Origin: Echinarachnius parma
Lineage: Eukaryota > Echinodermata > Echinoidea > Clypeasteroida > Echinarachniidae
Assembly: GCA_037951105.1 (NCBI GenBank)
Contig: JBAMJV010003353.1
Coordinates: forward strand, 26,001-90,000
Length of the DNA stretch: 64,000 bases
Direction of reading: 5' to 3'
In this document: positions 10,291-21,279 of the stretch, one piece after another
How positions within the stretch are numbered: position 1 is the first letter of the stretch
Layout: every line of letters begins with the position of its first letter
Program-made: the position numbers and the translations under genes
The notes under the pieces: generated by a model
Databases searched by the model: none
The model's input: the letters and a program-made list of their open reading frames with translations, nothing else
What the model was told of the DNA's origin: nothing

Positions 10291-11112
10291 GTGACAATTT
10301 AAACCACTGTCAATACAATGCAAAAAAACCTACTGGCCCGACTGGGCAAGTAAATTACATGAATTTTCTCTATCGGTGGCTACTTTCCAATACCGTTAGT
10401 CATACTCAATAGTCATAGAAAACTGAAATATACTTAGCTTATGAAATGTAACCCATAAAACAAGATAATGCCTGAATTTTATTGAAGTTTTGTCTTGATT
10501 TTCATAAAACTGTTTCAGAAAGTCTGAGACAATTCATAAAAGCTTAAATAGCATTGCCAATTAGGGTTTACAGAGCTTTGACAAATGTTAAGAAAATATG
10601 TATTGATATATATGAAAGATGAATGACACATATTAAATGTCATTTGGTTCGGATGTTGATCCAGATGAAAAATTGGATTTTCAGTGTTTTATATTCTTGT
10701 CCCTATTAGCCTAAATACTTTAGCATCTGTTTGCAATTACTCATGTATTACTTCCGTTTCTTTGTCTTTGTTGTCATCTGCAAAGACATTAGTAGTGAAG
10801 GAACAAATTCAGAAATCAAAAAGGCTATCAAACATAATTGATACTTTATATATAGAGAGTAACATTTTCACATAGAAACGTAGTCTCCTTGATCACTTTG
10901 AAAAAGTTGGCTTAAATTTAAAACACAGATTTTATTTACAGTTATTAAATGTACCGAGACAGAAGATACACATGATAAATAAAAATTACTATCTTTCTCA
11001 ACAATTTTAACAAGTTATTTTTTATTCAAAACGCAGACTCGCAAATAAAGTGAAATAACACGCAATACGCAAACAAAGTGGAATAATTAAATGTTATGTT
11101 CAATCTCTGTAG
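10291..11112 (+). other. gene A intron
   Basis: An 822-bp intron with GT (gtgacaattt) and AG (caatctctgtag) borders. Near its start a remnant of the GGCCC-rich hAT-like family is visible (tactggcccgactgggcaag, 10331-10350). No other feature. Confidence 0.75.
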
Positions 11113-11208
11113 ATTACGTACACAAGGGTCAAGACAGAAGATGCGTATGATAAATGGAAAGCTGGACGTGAATTGCTGAACACGAACTTTGACCCGGATT
11201 TACTGGAG
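11113..11208 (+). CDS. gene A, exon 2 of 7 visible
   Basis: A 96-bp exon, phase 0 to 0, between ctctgtag and gtaagatgat (a near-consensus donor). It encodes 32 residues beginning ITYTRVKTEDAYDKWKAG and ending FDPDLLE. It continues the helical domain: an amphipathic helix with aromatic anchors (Y, W), then an acidic turn. The following intron is about 36 kb and contains a complete gene on the other strand. The exon was assigned from consensus borders, phase match and protein-like codon use; the join to the preceding and following exons is inferred. Confidence 0.85.
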
Positions 11209-11241
11209 GTAAGATGATGCATTTGTATATTTTGTTTATTA

Positions 11242-11345
11242 CAGTCAAACCTGTCTTAGCAGCCACCTGTCTACAGCTGGCAGCCAACCTGCCTATAGTG
11301 GCCAACAAAGTGATCACCTTCAGAGAAAAACAATGTTATGTTACC
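11242..11345 (+). mobile_element. CAGTCAAACCTG family fragment
   Basis: Starts cagtcaaacctgtcttagca and contains ggcagccaacctgcctatag, closely like 4775-4880. It sits 33 bp inside the donor end of the giant intron. Confidence 0.65.
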
Positions 11346-11579
11346 TGTGTAACAATGATAATTGCAACATGCTACCTGGCTTTGGAGGCAGTAACCTAGA
11401 ACTTAAAAGGAACCAACGCCCTAAAACAATTCTCTCTTAGATTGAAGATGCCAGTTTTAGTTAATACTCCATCAACAAACACCATAAAAAAAAGCGTTTC
11501 CATGTCATGATAACTGCAGAAACAGACTATTTCTATTGGGAAATTTGGAATTATGCCCTCTGTAAGGCCAAATCTCGAG

Positions 11580-11914
11580 TTAAAGGAGATGTTTGCCCAC
11601 CTTCAATTTACTTTTGATTATGTTCTCGACACAAATCATACATAATTTCATGCAGATATTTCCAACATTTTCCCTGTGAGCAAGGGAGTAGCAGTAGTAC
11701 GCGCATCATCGCATCAGGTATGGGGGCTGCCATTATATTTTTTAAAACCCTGATTTTGGTTTGTTCGCACTAAAATGTGATGCCAATCCCGAACAAATAA
11801 GCTCCGCCTCTTTTTGTTTGCTCATGTTTCGCATTGTGTTCGTGTACAATCCCTCAAGTTGCAAAAGCTAACCAAAAAAGAAGTAAACTGAAGGTGGGGA
11901 AACTTATCCTTTAA
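11580..11914. mobile_element. MITE with 34-bp inverted repeats, TTAA ends
   Basis: Left end TTAAAGGAGATGTTTGCCCA and the complement of the right end TTAAAGGATAAGTTTCCCCA pair for about 34 bp. Total length is 335 bp, with TTAA at both borders and no ORF. It is the only copy of this family I see in the window. Confidence 0.8.
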
Positions 11915-12182
11915 TCTTGTGTGAATGTAACGAGATGACGTTGAAATCGTTCAAGCTACGATGTGAAATGGGGTAATCAAGTTCCATAGATTGCCCATTG
12001 CATTGGAGAATTATGCTGTGTGAAAGACTAAATAGTTGATCTTGGAAAACAGGATGAGGTGTTGTTAAATAATATGCTTCAGGAAGAGTTTATATTTCAA
12101 ACTACGATGTGAAAGGAGGATTAGATAAAGGTAAATAGACTACACCTTGTATTGGAGAAGTATGATGTCTGTATTAAAAGGC

Positions 12183-12956
12183 TTAACCCCTTTGCTACGG
12201 GAACCAGGTGGGTTGTGTACATGTATAAGTCTATGGGGAAATAACCCTAGAGGCCGCTTTAGAGGCCTCACGTCATGTGACTTATTTTCAGCTCGACATG
12301 TGACCCCCCTTTTGATCAGGTGATCAGTTACGGCTTTATACGGACTTGTGATATAGCAGGCACAGTTTTCGTGCATTTTGATCGGAGAAAAAGTGAAAAA
12401 TGCGGGGAAAATGGCAAGAAAAACAGTTAGTGCTCGTGCACTAATACTGGGAGAATCCGCGGAAGACATTGATGACTCTGAATATTGTCAGGGTAGTGAT
12501 TTTGAGGATAAAATGGATACGGAGGATGAGGTTGCAGCGGCTATGGTGGTGGATTTAGCGGTTCCTAAGCACCTCCAGCCCGGTACAAGCGGGGTAGATC
12601 ATAGACGGTGTGCCGATGGAGCAAGTGGTCATGGTCAAGATGGTGATGGTGAATATTTGTGCATCGGGGTGAATATTTGTGCATCGGGGAGCAAAATGTC
12701 AATTGCTATGCTGATTGGCACCAAAAAGTTGCCTACTGGTTGTAAAGGTAGAGTTTATGTTCATTTGTGTCACCTACATGTACATTGATAAGAAAACATA
12801 TTTGGCCCATATAAAGAAAATTTATTTCATAAATTTGACGTATTTTTGACATAAGTCAAATATGCGGATTATGTCAAATAAGTCAGGGTATAGCTCACGA
12901 AATATGCAAATAATTCAGGGTTCATAGGGTTAAGAAACTCAAAGGGAACGGGTTAG
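12183..12956 (+). mobile_element. piggyBac-like element with truncated coding region
   Basis: Begins TTAACCCCTTTGCTACGGGA and ends CAAAGGGAACGGGTTA (last base of TTAA mutated to G). TTAA targets and CCC...GGG ends define piggyBac-type elements. At 774 bp it is far too short for a full transposase, but it keeps a good ATG ORF at 12411-12788. The 80-bp elements at 3127-3206 and 18666-18745 consist of its two ends only. A 17-bp tandem duplication (gaatatttgtgcatcgg) lies near 12650-12690. Confidence 0.75.
12411..12788 (+). CDS. N-terminal fragment of a transposase-like ORF
   Basis: The ATG at 12411 follows gaaa and is followed by G, a favourable context. The 125-residue product starts MARKTVSARALILGES and continues into an acidic low-complexity segment (EDIDDSEY, DFEDKMDTEDEV), then GTSGVDHRR. 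Piggybac-type transposases typically start with a disordered acidic region like this. The catalytic core with its aspartates is absent; the last 40 residues look like read-through into non-coding DNA after a tandem duplication. The assignment rests on the host element's ends more than on the protein itself. A domesticated gene is possible but unlikely given the short length. Confidence 0.45.
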   Translation: MARKTVSARALILGESAEDIDDSEYCQGSDFEDKMDTEDEVAAAMVVDLAVPKHLQPGTSGVDHRRCADGASGHGQDGDGEYLCIGVNICASGSKMSIAMLIGTKKLPTGCKGRVYVHLCHLHVH

Positions 12957-13103
12957 AAGAGTTGATCCTGTGTAAAGGGCTTCGTGACATTGAAATGACT
13001 TCCGTGTAACCTTTTTGACTCTTTAAATATAAAACGTGTCACATTTTCACAATTTGTTGACTAGAAAATTGGGTTGTTTCTGTAAATTGGTTTAAGCCTT
13101 TGA

Positions 13104-13354
13104 CAATGCTAGAGATTAACTTCTTTGCCTTATGGCCCAGCCCGGCCCGGTCCGGCCTGGCAAGTAAAAACAAGAATGTTCTTATTGTAGTGGCCCAAAA
13201 CCTGAATCTGGTGGCCCCTAACAAAGAATGACATGACAAATTCTCTTATATTTGGTTGCGCAATTGGGCCAGTGGTTTTAAGCATCAATGAAATTTGGTG
13301 GCCAAAGCTATTTTTTAGTGGCCTTGGGCTCGCAGGCTGTGCTAATTGAGCATC
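13104..13354. mobile_element. hAT-like GGCCC family, full copy with 8-bp duplication
   Basis: Starts CAATGCTAGAGATTAAC and ends GTGCTAATTGAGCATC. It is flanked by GCCTTTGA at 13096-13103 and 13355-13362, a perfect 8-bp target-site duplication. It contains tggcccagcccggcc and ggtggcc motifs shared with 5086-5956 and 48255-48491. Non-autonomous. Confidence 0.85.
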
Positions 13355-15145
13355 GCCTTTGAAAAGTTCATGTTTGAAAGCAATGATGGAAGGACGAAAT
13401 ATAGATTCTAAGATGAACTTGATATTGTATGTAAACATTGAAGAAAGTGCAAGCTGGCCACATATTCGTCTTGTTTCCATTTCTTGTTATGACACCGCGA
13501 CAGACCTTGGAATTGGATGGCTGTCAGATCCAATTTGCGAAGACTCAAAGACATGTCTACGACTCGATCATTGTCTTATTTCTGCACTTTTTCACCCATC
13601 CCAAATCAATGTCTCAATCACTCATACTTAACTCATTTAGGACTGGGCAGTGTATCTCAGGCTTTGTCTGGATGTTGAATATGTGTACCCGATTATGAAA
13701 TCAAATCTTCTTCAAATATAGGTTGAAGTCAAATTTAAAAAAATTAGAACATAAGCAAAAAAGAAAAAGAATAAAAAGAGAGATATGTAGAGAGCTAGTC
13801 AGCACATGTGTTTGTTCATAAGAAAGACAGGGCTATATAATGTGAGAAATACTGAGAAAGAAATTAGATAAAAAAGAGAGAAAAGGAAAAGTTAATAAAT
13901 AGCTGATTTCCTTGCAGTGATTGAGAGCTAAACTATAATTCAAAAACTTGATCATTGCCGTATTAATGCACTTTCTCACCTATCCCCATTTCCGAATCTA
14001 ATCTGCCTAGATGAGGAAACAAAAATGAAAGAAAAAAAACAAAGGAAGAAGGGAGAAAGAGAAGAACAAATAGAGAGAGATCAATGGGGGAAAGAATGAA
14101 AGATAATTGCAGAAAAGAGAGTCATTTTATCAGAGAACATTCATCTGCTGCTAGAGTTAATGAGAAAGTAAGAACGGTCAAGACATTCAGTGACTTATCC
14201 TGAGCTTCCTGATTTTATTTAATGTTTTTTTTTTTTTTGTGGGGGGGGGGGGGGGGCAGGTTACGTATTGGGGTGTGCACTTGGTGTATTTCTTTTCCCT
14301 TTTGTAATATATTTGTTTGCAAATTATTAGAGGGGGGAGGGGCTCGTACCATGCCACTAGATATATTGGGGGATAAAAGGTAGAATTTCTTTTGGGAGAA
14401 TTGTGTAGAAAAAAGGGAATTGATAAAACAGCTTGTTTCCTTTCAATAATTGAGACCGCAAACTAATGTGTGCGCGCCTCTGGAGATCAGTCATTTCTTT
14501 CTTATCCCCACGACATCATTTGAACCTAAACCAAATAAGAACAGAAAGAAAGTAAAACAAAACAATGCCAAAGAAAGATTAAGAGTGAAGATGAAGCAAT
14601 TGAGATACAGAAAGAGCGCATAGCAACAAACAAAGGAAAGGAAAAGAAAAAAATTAGAAATTGATCGACCATCCGCACTTTATCCACCCTGTCTCCTCAT
14701 GAAACAAAATCAAAATGAAGAAAGAAAATAGCAATCATTAGAACACTAGTGAGTCAGAATGATGGAATGGAGTCTAGATGGAGTAATAGGAAATGGAACA
14801 ATGAAATTGATAAATACCATATTTCCTCCCAATAATTGTAAGCAAAAACAAATGTATATGACCTGGGGCCACTCTCCATGTAATGAGACAATAAAGACTT
14901 CATTTCGCGCTGATTCAATTTTTCTTGTGATGATGGTGATGATGCAACCAAACCCTAGATTCGTAATGGAGAGCTGATGTCTGGAAATTGATTCGCAATT
15001 TTGTTGGAAATTTCAAACATAAGCTGGTTAATAGCCGAATGATGATTAAGAATTTGTGATTTTTTTTGTTTTTTTGGCGGGTAAATTGAATGTATGTGGT
15101 GAAGCTTATGCACTATCAATTTTATACCACTGCTATAAACAAAAT
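13355..15145. other. purine-rich intronic DNA, no gene seen
   Basis: A-rich and GAAA-rich low complexity (about 13730-14120 and 14520-14740). Four degenerate related segments share gcaaactaat/attgcagagctaaacta and cacctatcccc-like motifs, suggesting an eroded tandem array of about 230-320 bp units. A 16-base G run lies at 14241-14256. Frames of about 90 codons at 13359-13698 have no recognisable content. Confidence 0.45.
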
Positions 15146-15533
15146 AGGTGCACCTGTAAAGTGTCTAACTCCACAAAAATTAATTTGAGCTTCCACATTT
15201 TTCTTCTACCGTGTTGTTTGGCTTATGGTAAGAGAAGATTAAAATAGGGTTAGATTTTTTCAAATGCCCCTTTAGTATGATGATATCTATCATTGATAAT
15301 CATTCAGCTCAAGAGCGTTTAGAAACGGTCATAAACGTCATAAACGTCATAAATGTCATACTGTAATTAGTTGTAAAACCCAACGCAAAATTTAGCTTTT
15401 TTAACAGGAAAGCAGTGTTCTTTTTCAATGAAACTTTCACACGTCATTCGGACATATCTTACAATGATTTTGGTGTAGGATTGAAGTCTCAAGTGTTATT
15501 TTGGGCAATATCTGGTACTTTACAGGTGCACCT
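15146..15533. mobile_element. MITE family C, copy 1
   Basis: A 388-bp element with ends AGGTGCACCTGTAAAGTGTC and ACTTTACAGGTGCACCT, i.e. a 17-bp inverted repeat. Interior landmarks are cataaacgtcataaacgtca and aacactgctttcc (complement). A reverse-oriented copy lies at 41745-42106. No ORF. Confidence 0.85.
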
Positions 15534-15539
15534 TTAATT

Positions 15540-15740
15540 GTGGCGCAGTAATAGGCAAGTACAATTTATATTTCTCAAATTTGACTGGCCAGAAACGTAA
15601 ATCAGGAGGCCTGAAACAAATTTTAAAAACATACAAAATTCTATTTGTATTGTTGCCTAAATTCAGGAATTTTTTTTTGCAGTAATGAAACTGTGGTGGC
15701 CCAAAGCTAATGTGTAGTGGTCCTGGGCCAGCGGGCCAGT
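15540..15740. mobile_element. hAT-like GGCCC family remnant
   Basis: Contains gactggccagaaacg, ggaggcctgaaac, gtggtggcccaaagc and ggtcctgggccagcgggcc, in the same arrangement as the 13104 and 48255 copies. The termini are lost. Confidence 0.5.
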
Positions 15741-16398
15741 GGCCTATTGGGTTTCAACATTTATTCCAATTGGATATATTCATGGATATTTCAGCTATTT
15801 ATGAACTGATTTTGATCAAACAAAAAAATTGTGTGCTTTTTCAAGTTTTACACTTAGTTTCTCATTACCTCACAAAAAAATTCTTGAAGTGCCCTCTTAA
15901 CCCAAACTGTACTTTCCGTTTAAGTAATAAAACCAAACAAATCACACATTTGCCACTCAAATGAAAATATGAAACCTCAATTCCTCACTGATGTTTCAAA
16001 TATAATTTTATTTCACTACACATCTTTTTGTTCCTTTTTTTTTTTTACAAAATGAGTCATTTCCAGATTATTTACATTCATAAAAAATAGAGCGAAAGTT
16101 CACATAAAAAAGGTGGTATCGTACAAGGCTCTGTCAAATATATTATGAAATTAAAATAAGCAACTTTGATACATACAAACAAAATGGAAATATGACATAC
16201 ATGTAGTCTACATTTACTACAATATAAATATCAGGATTTATGGTCGGCTTAAAATCTGTAAATATCCAGAAACAATTTTTAATCTCAATTTTCAGGTGAG
16301 TAGATGGAAATTTTTTTTTTTTTTATTATTATCAGGAACAGATCTTTTGAAAAAAGAAAAAATTAACAACAACAAAAAGATCTTTATTCATGACCTGT

Positions 16399-16735
16399 AC
16401 ACATACACACACACACACACACACAAAAAAAATTAAACACACATAGATATTACAGACATACGCATGAAGACATATCCGCATGCACACACAAACAGACACA
16501 CACAAACAAACTCAAACACACACATAGACAGACATAATACATACAAACATACACACACAGATGGACAGAGAGACACACATACACAATCAAATATACACAT
16601 ACACAGACAAAAACAGACATACACACACACACACACACACAGAGAGACACACACACACACACAGACAGACAGACAGACACAAGCACCCAAACCTCTGCAT
16701 ACCTAAATATAACCACACCCACGCAATATGCACAT
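16399..16735. repeat. CA-rich compound microsatellite
   Basis: A long mixture of CA, ACAG, CATA and ACAC blocks. Frames on both strands stay open (Cys-Val rich or His-Thr rich products) only because of the repeat. Confidence 0.95.
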
Positions 16736-16839
16736 CATTATTGGATGACATGTATTTAACAGGGAGATGAAATGACAAATGTCACCGCTCACGATGATTT
16801 ATGCTTCCTCTCATTGCCTCTGCCATTCTAAGTGATTAC

Positions 16840-17098
16840 TTAAGGCCTGGTCACACATCACCGTATTGCATTATAAACGGATGCCCGACGAACAGACAAT
16901 GTGCAAAATCAAATTATCCGGTGGTGAAAGTCGTCTCCATTGCTTCATGCACAAAACATTCTGCAGGGGAGAACAACGTACAACGCCTGACATGGAACGG
17001 ACAAGAAATGCATACGAACAGAGACGAACAGATTGAAAATGTTACTCTCCGTCGGGCGTCCCTTTACGCTATCTGGTGATTTGTGACCGGGCCTTTAA
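16840..17098. mobile_element. MITE, TTAAGGCCTGGTCACA ends
   Basis: Left end TTAAGGCCTGGTCACACATC and right end TTTGTGACCGGGCCTTTAA form a 23-bp inverted repeat around 259 bp. The interior is more GC- and CpG-rich than the surroundings. No ORF beyond an accidental 92-codon frame. Confidence 0.8.
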
Positions 17099-17847
17099 TA
17101 CTGTTGCGTGATGACTCGAGGTGCTCTTCACAATATCATTTACAAGTTTGATATTTAAACGACCCGTAAATAGCAACCCTTCTTCTAGCAGGTAATGAAG
17201 TTTGGTAAACATGTTTATGGATGTGGTTATTAGTTCTATAAAGTCATCAACACAGTTCTGAAATAATAATTATGATTAATGAAGTTCTTAAATATAGCCC
17301 ATATCACTTCCGAACTGAAGTTTCTTGGGGCTGGATGAATGATTACCTTGGTGTCTTTTGCAGGCATCTTAAAGTTCAGTAAAATATTGGTGCGCAAATG
17401 AATGCACTGTCACTCTGTTAGCTCTTTGAAAAATGCTCTCTATTAAACATGACAACTAGTGCTTCAAAATTTATGAAAAGGTTTAAACATTAAATTTTAA
17501 AAATTTAAACAAAAATCCTTTTTCGTTTAAATGTTTTAAAATGTTAAGAGACAACGTTTGAACGTTAGTAAAATAATTAGAATAACTCGGCACTAATGAC
17601 AACACAATCTCTTATAATATCGTCGGTCTTTCCCTAGTGAGGTACTGAATTGGTAAGTGCACTTACTTCCTACTTCCGACAGCTGGTTTGAACATGTATA
17701 TTCTATTTTCATGCAAAGAAGGCACTCGTCTCGCAAAAATGAAAAATATATTTCTCTCATGAATGATTTAAAAAATAATGTGAATAGATTTATACAAGTA
17801 TGTACAATGTGAACACTCTATATTTAGGAATCATACATTATATACCA
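17099..17847. other. intronic, no gene seen
   Basis: AT-rich DNA with short A/T-rich dyads (aaattttaaaaatttaaac near 17490). Nothing else recognisable. Confidence 0.5.
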
Positions 17848-17989
17848 GGGACCTGTTTCATAAAACTTTTCCAACTGTTGTAAATGTCCAATTATTGTAA
17901 CTTCTATAGCAAGAGCCAATCAGAATCAAGCATTTTTGCTGTTGTCACGGTAGTTACAACAATTGCAGACGTTTTATAAAACGGGGTCC
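17848..17989. mobile_element. MITE family D, copy 1
   Basis: Ends ggacctgtttcataaaac and gttttataaaacggggtcc flank a 142-bp palindromic unit containing caactgttgtaa and ttacaacaattg. A second copy is at 58698-58832. Confidence 0.75.
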
Positions 17990-18665
17990 AGTACACAAAC
18001 ATATTCAAATTTATACACGTTTCTTACCTGATGTCCGGGAGACAAGCTATTTCAGTTACTTATAAATTCAATTGAATATATTGAATTCACCTAGCATACA
18101 TTGTTGCTATGTCAGGTGAACATCAGGCAAGTTTTCTTGTTGTAAGGAACAACCGTTAATAATTAGAATATGCTTGCGAAATGGTCTACTGAATTATTAA
18201 GAACTGCATGGCAGTCAAAGGATTTGTTCTCCCAAATTTGTTCTAAAACTCGACAGTTTCATACATGTCTGTCTTTCTTCACGAGCCAATACATGTATGC
18301 AATTCCTCTGTCAACTTTGTTCTAGCATTTCAGCTGCAAATGTTGCAGCAAGATGTTCTCTAAATATGAAAAAAAGTCTGGAACTCTTCTCGGGTTTCTT
18401 ACCACTCTTTCATCGCTAGCTACTTTATAGCATATTGTAGCAAGGTTTTTGTCTTCTACAAATGATTTCCTGAAATGCATACTAATAGCAATGTGTTGCA
18501 AGGTTTGTGTCTTCTGCAGCAAGTTTCACAATTGTTAGTTCGTCTTTTGTCATTTTATGAATAAATTAGATCTCTTGTCAGTCCAGTCAACTGAGAATGT
18601 AGTCATGCGAGCCAGACCTCTATAAACTTTGCAATCGCTATGCCAAACCTGATCACAGCTTTGTA

Positions 18666-18745
18666 TTAACCTGTTGCTTACGGAAACCGGGTGGGCTATG
18701 TACAAAGTCTATTGGGATGTCAGAATCTCGTACTGAACGGGTTAA
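18666..18745 (+). mobile_element. 80-bp TTAA MITE, derivative of the 12183 element
   Basis: Starts TTAACCTGTTGCTTACGGAA and ends ACTGAACGGGTTAA, exactly 80 bp like 3127-3206, with aaaccgggtggg and aaagtctattggg in between. It sits directly beyond the gene B polyadenylation signal. Confidence 0.8.
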
Positions 18746-18763
18746 TGGCAGAAGAAAGGTGTC

Positions 18764-18769
18764 TTTATT
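18764..18769 (-). terminator. poly(A) signal of gene B
   Basis: AATAAA on the - strand, 43 bases past the stop codon of gene B (18814-18812). This is the nearest canonical signal and would give a very short 3' UTR. Confidence 0.6.
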
Positions 18770-18811
18770 TAAAAGAGATGTTCTAGATGATTTATCATCT
18801 TAGATGGTTTA

Positions 18812-19512
18812 TCAGTCTTCCATGATTAACCACCCCGAGAAAGTTGTCATACGCGCCAGTCCACCATAAACCTCATTGTTGCTGTGCAGTTGCAGCCAAA
18901 CTCGATCACCACGTACCAGGTGAAGAAGGAGACTGTTGCTTATACCGTCGTAATAATCGTAACCAGCGTCTTCGTAAATCGACGTGATCATGTCCCCGTT
19001 CTTCATCAGCTTGAGGTAGAGGTTGCGCGAGTTAGACCACTTGTTCGCGTGGAAGACAAAGTAGTACGTCCCATTGACGCCACACGTGAACACACTCCGC
19101 TCGACGTCAAAGTCCCCACCGACGTTGGCAAACTCGTGGTCAAAGTGCAGCACCATGTCGTCGTGGTTGGAAGCGGTGACGATTTTGGTGCTGCCGAACG
19201 AGAAAGCGGACCAGCGACGCATCGGGTGGGCCCGCCGCCCATTTATCCCGTTTGCGACGCTGTCACCTGGTTCTCCCTTCAGGCCGCGCGGTCCGATCTG
19301 TCCCCGTGGCCCTCTGGTCCCCTGTCCGCCTGCTGCTTTGCCAGGGTCACCTGGTATTCCCGAATCTCCCGCTTGACCTCGCTTCCCAGGTAGTCCGATG
19401 GAGCCTTCATTGCCCTTTGACCCCTTGGGGCCGAGTGCCCCAAGTGGGCCCGCTTCCCCCTTGATTCCCTGTGGTCCGTGTGGCCCGTTGTTTCCATTGT
19501 TGCCATGGTTTC
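18812..19512 (-). CDS. gene B, 3' exon: collagen stalk and C1q domain
   Basis: The acceptor is ctcacgcag on the - strand at 19513 and the stop is TGA at 18814-18812; 701 bp, entering in phase 1. The exon supplies Gly-X-Y triplets (about 28, with a one-residue break at GKAAGG that may put a kink in the stalk), a short hinge (VANGINGRRAHP), and a C1q head of about 135 residues. Head landmarks in order are WSAFSFGS, VFTCGVNGTYYFVFHA, LVRGDRVWLQL and TTFSGWLIMED at the very end, all at the places expected for the jelly-roll C1q fold. Such proteins trimerise through the stalk, are secreted, and act as pattern-recognition or matrix molecules; the ligand here is unknown. The exon is clearly richer in GC than its surroundings. 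Confidence 0.93.
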
Positions 19513-19559
19513 CTGCGTGAGACAGCAGAAAAAGAAAACAAATAACAGATCGTGGGACA

Positions 19560-20330
19560 TAATAAAACAGATTGGAAAAAACAGTGCAACATAAGGAAGA
19601 ATACAAGACTTTTAGCTGATGATCGCTTTGGATTTAGGTTCACCAGATAGATTTTAAAAATCCTCCTTACATCACTTCCGATTCTAACGCTTGTTGTTGC
19701 CTTTGTAGCCATGATTATTTGTACATAGAAAAAGAAACAACAAATTAGAATTTATGAAAAAGGATGCTGACTGCCCCTCTGCTCCGTTGGATCAGGTACC
19801 CTAATTAGTCTCGCTTCCCTCTTGATCCCCTGAGGTCCATGGGGCCATTGTTTCAATGGTAATAAGAGATGTATGAAAAATAGTGCAAAAATAAGGAAGA
19901 AAAGAGATTTTTAGCTCATGATCCCCTTTGATTAGGTGCCAAAAAGTAGTCAAAAATCATCTTCATGTTCCTGAGTCTCTGCTCCTTTGGATCAGGTGCC
20001 CAAACTGGCTGTGTTTCCCTTTTGATTCCCTGAGGTACAAGTGGCCCATCCCCTACAGTAATCTAAGTGGGTTGCAAGCCAGCGACTAGCTTGCAGCTAA
20101 CTTGCGACTAGCTAGTGGCAAGCTCTATAAGCGATCTCTGCCCGAATTAAGCTTGCGACCATTTATCTGCATGCATAAAATATGCTGCATGCTCACAATT
20201 TCATCAGAGATCGCCTATTAAGCTTGCCGCTAGCTAGTCTCTAGCTAGTCACTAGCTAGCCACTGACTTGCGGCATGCTTAAGATTTCTGTACAGGATTG
20301 TTGCCAGAGTTTCCTGCATGAGACATATAA
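19560..20330 (-). pseudogene. decayed tandem copies of the gene B collagen exon
   Basis: On the - strand 19791-19856 reads GNNGP then LRGSRGKRD-stop, and 19992-20050 reads GPLVPQGIKRETQP. Both align to GNNGPHGPQGIKGEAGP of the real exon. The intron piece at 19560-19640 is also copied at 19861-19940 (period about 300 bp). The acceptor edge tttcctgcatgagac recurs at 20310-20324, separated from its exon copy by the inserted element at 20051-20297. Stops and lost Gly register show these copies are not coding. Confidence 0.7.
20051..20297. mobile_element. palindromic MITE inserted in a collagen exon copy
   Basis: About 247 bp with imperfect inverted ends (ccctacagtaatctaag and cttaagatttctgtacagg) and an interior rich in ctagctag and gcaagct inverted pairs. 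It separates two parts of a decayed collagen exon copy that are adjacent in the intact exon. Confidence 0.7.
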
Positions 20331-21279
20331 CAGAAAATAATATAAATAGAATGTCAGTTCATGAGTTCAGAGATTTGGAAAATAATGTTTGGGTCTTTGG
20401 GGGTTGTTTGATGAGTTTCTTATTTTTAAGGGGGAGGGGCCCACCACTCAAACATGTGTGCCCATCACCACAAGATTGCCCTCTCATTACCTTTTTTTAA
20501 CTTTTAAAATTTGCCATTGGTATGATTTAATGTGTACTTTTCAATATGTTGTTTTTATGAATCTGATTTCAATAATTTATCTTGTAAAATGTTATATGTA
20601 ACAAATGTGAAATTCAGTCTTGAGCTGCTTGTCAATTGAATGAATACACTCTTTTTTAACTTGAACGTGAACTTGAACTTGAAAAAGAAGAGAGAGGTAT
20701 ATAATAAAGTGTATAAGAACAGAACATGAAAGGAACTAAGCGAGGAGTGATAGTGACTCTGATTAATCTGTGGATGTTACAAAGGAACTCAGAAATATAT
20801 ATTTGCAGAGAGCCTGAATATTGTGCTAAGCTTTAAATGGAAAATTTATTAAGATATCTTTTGGCTTCCATGAAAACAAGATTGGTTCAAGGACTTTGAC
20901 TTTGCCCTGCAGAACAGGGCTGCTCTTTTTATTTTGTTGGGGTCTATTTCTTTTTTTACCTAAACCAGCATCTTTTTCAGTAAAGCAATTTGGAAGATGC
21001 CAAATGTGCAACAACCTCACCTCTTCACCCGTTGAGAAAGAAAGGGAAAAAGTTATGGCAATGTATAAAGTTGCCAATGGGAAAACTAGATACAGAGGTT
21101 TAAACTTTTATATCTCTAGAGGTCAAGTTAGACCAACCTACCAAATATTTTCATTGAGCAACCAAAAAGTAAAGAAGATTTAATACCTACTTGTAATGAT
21201 CATCTCTTTGGCATTGAAGTTGTTTGAACTACAAAACAAGAGCCTATAAAGGATTGCTCGATCATGACAATGTTCCAAA

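Noticed and set aside
16433-16778. Several 60-90 codon Cys/Val or His/Thr-rich frames
   Set aside because: Compositional by-products of the CA-rich microsatellite on both strands.
18884-19393. 169-codon + strand frame over the C1q exon
   Set aside because: Shadow of the - strand collagen/C1q exon, whose Gly-X-Y pattern and C1q motifs are unambiguous.
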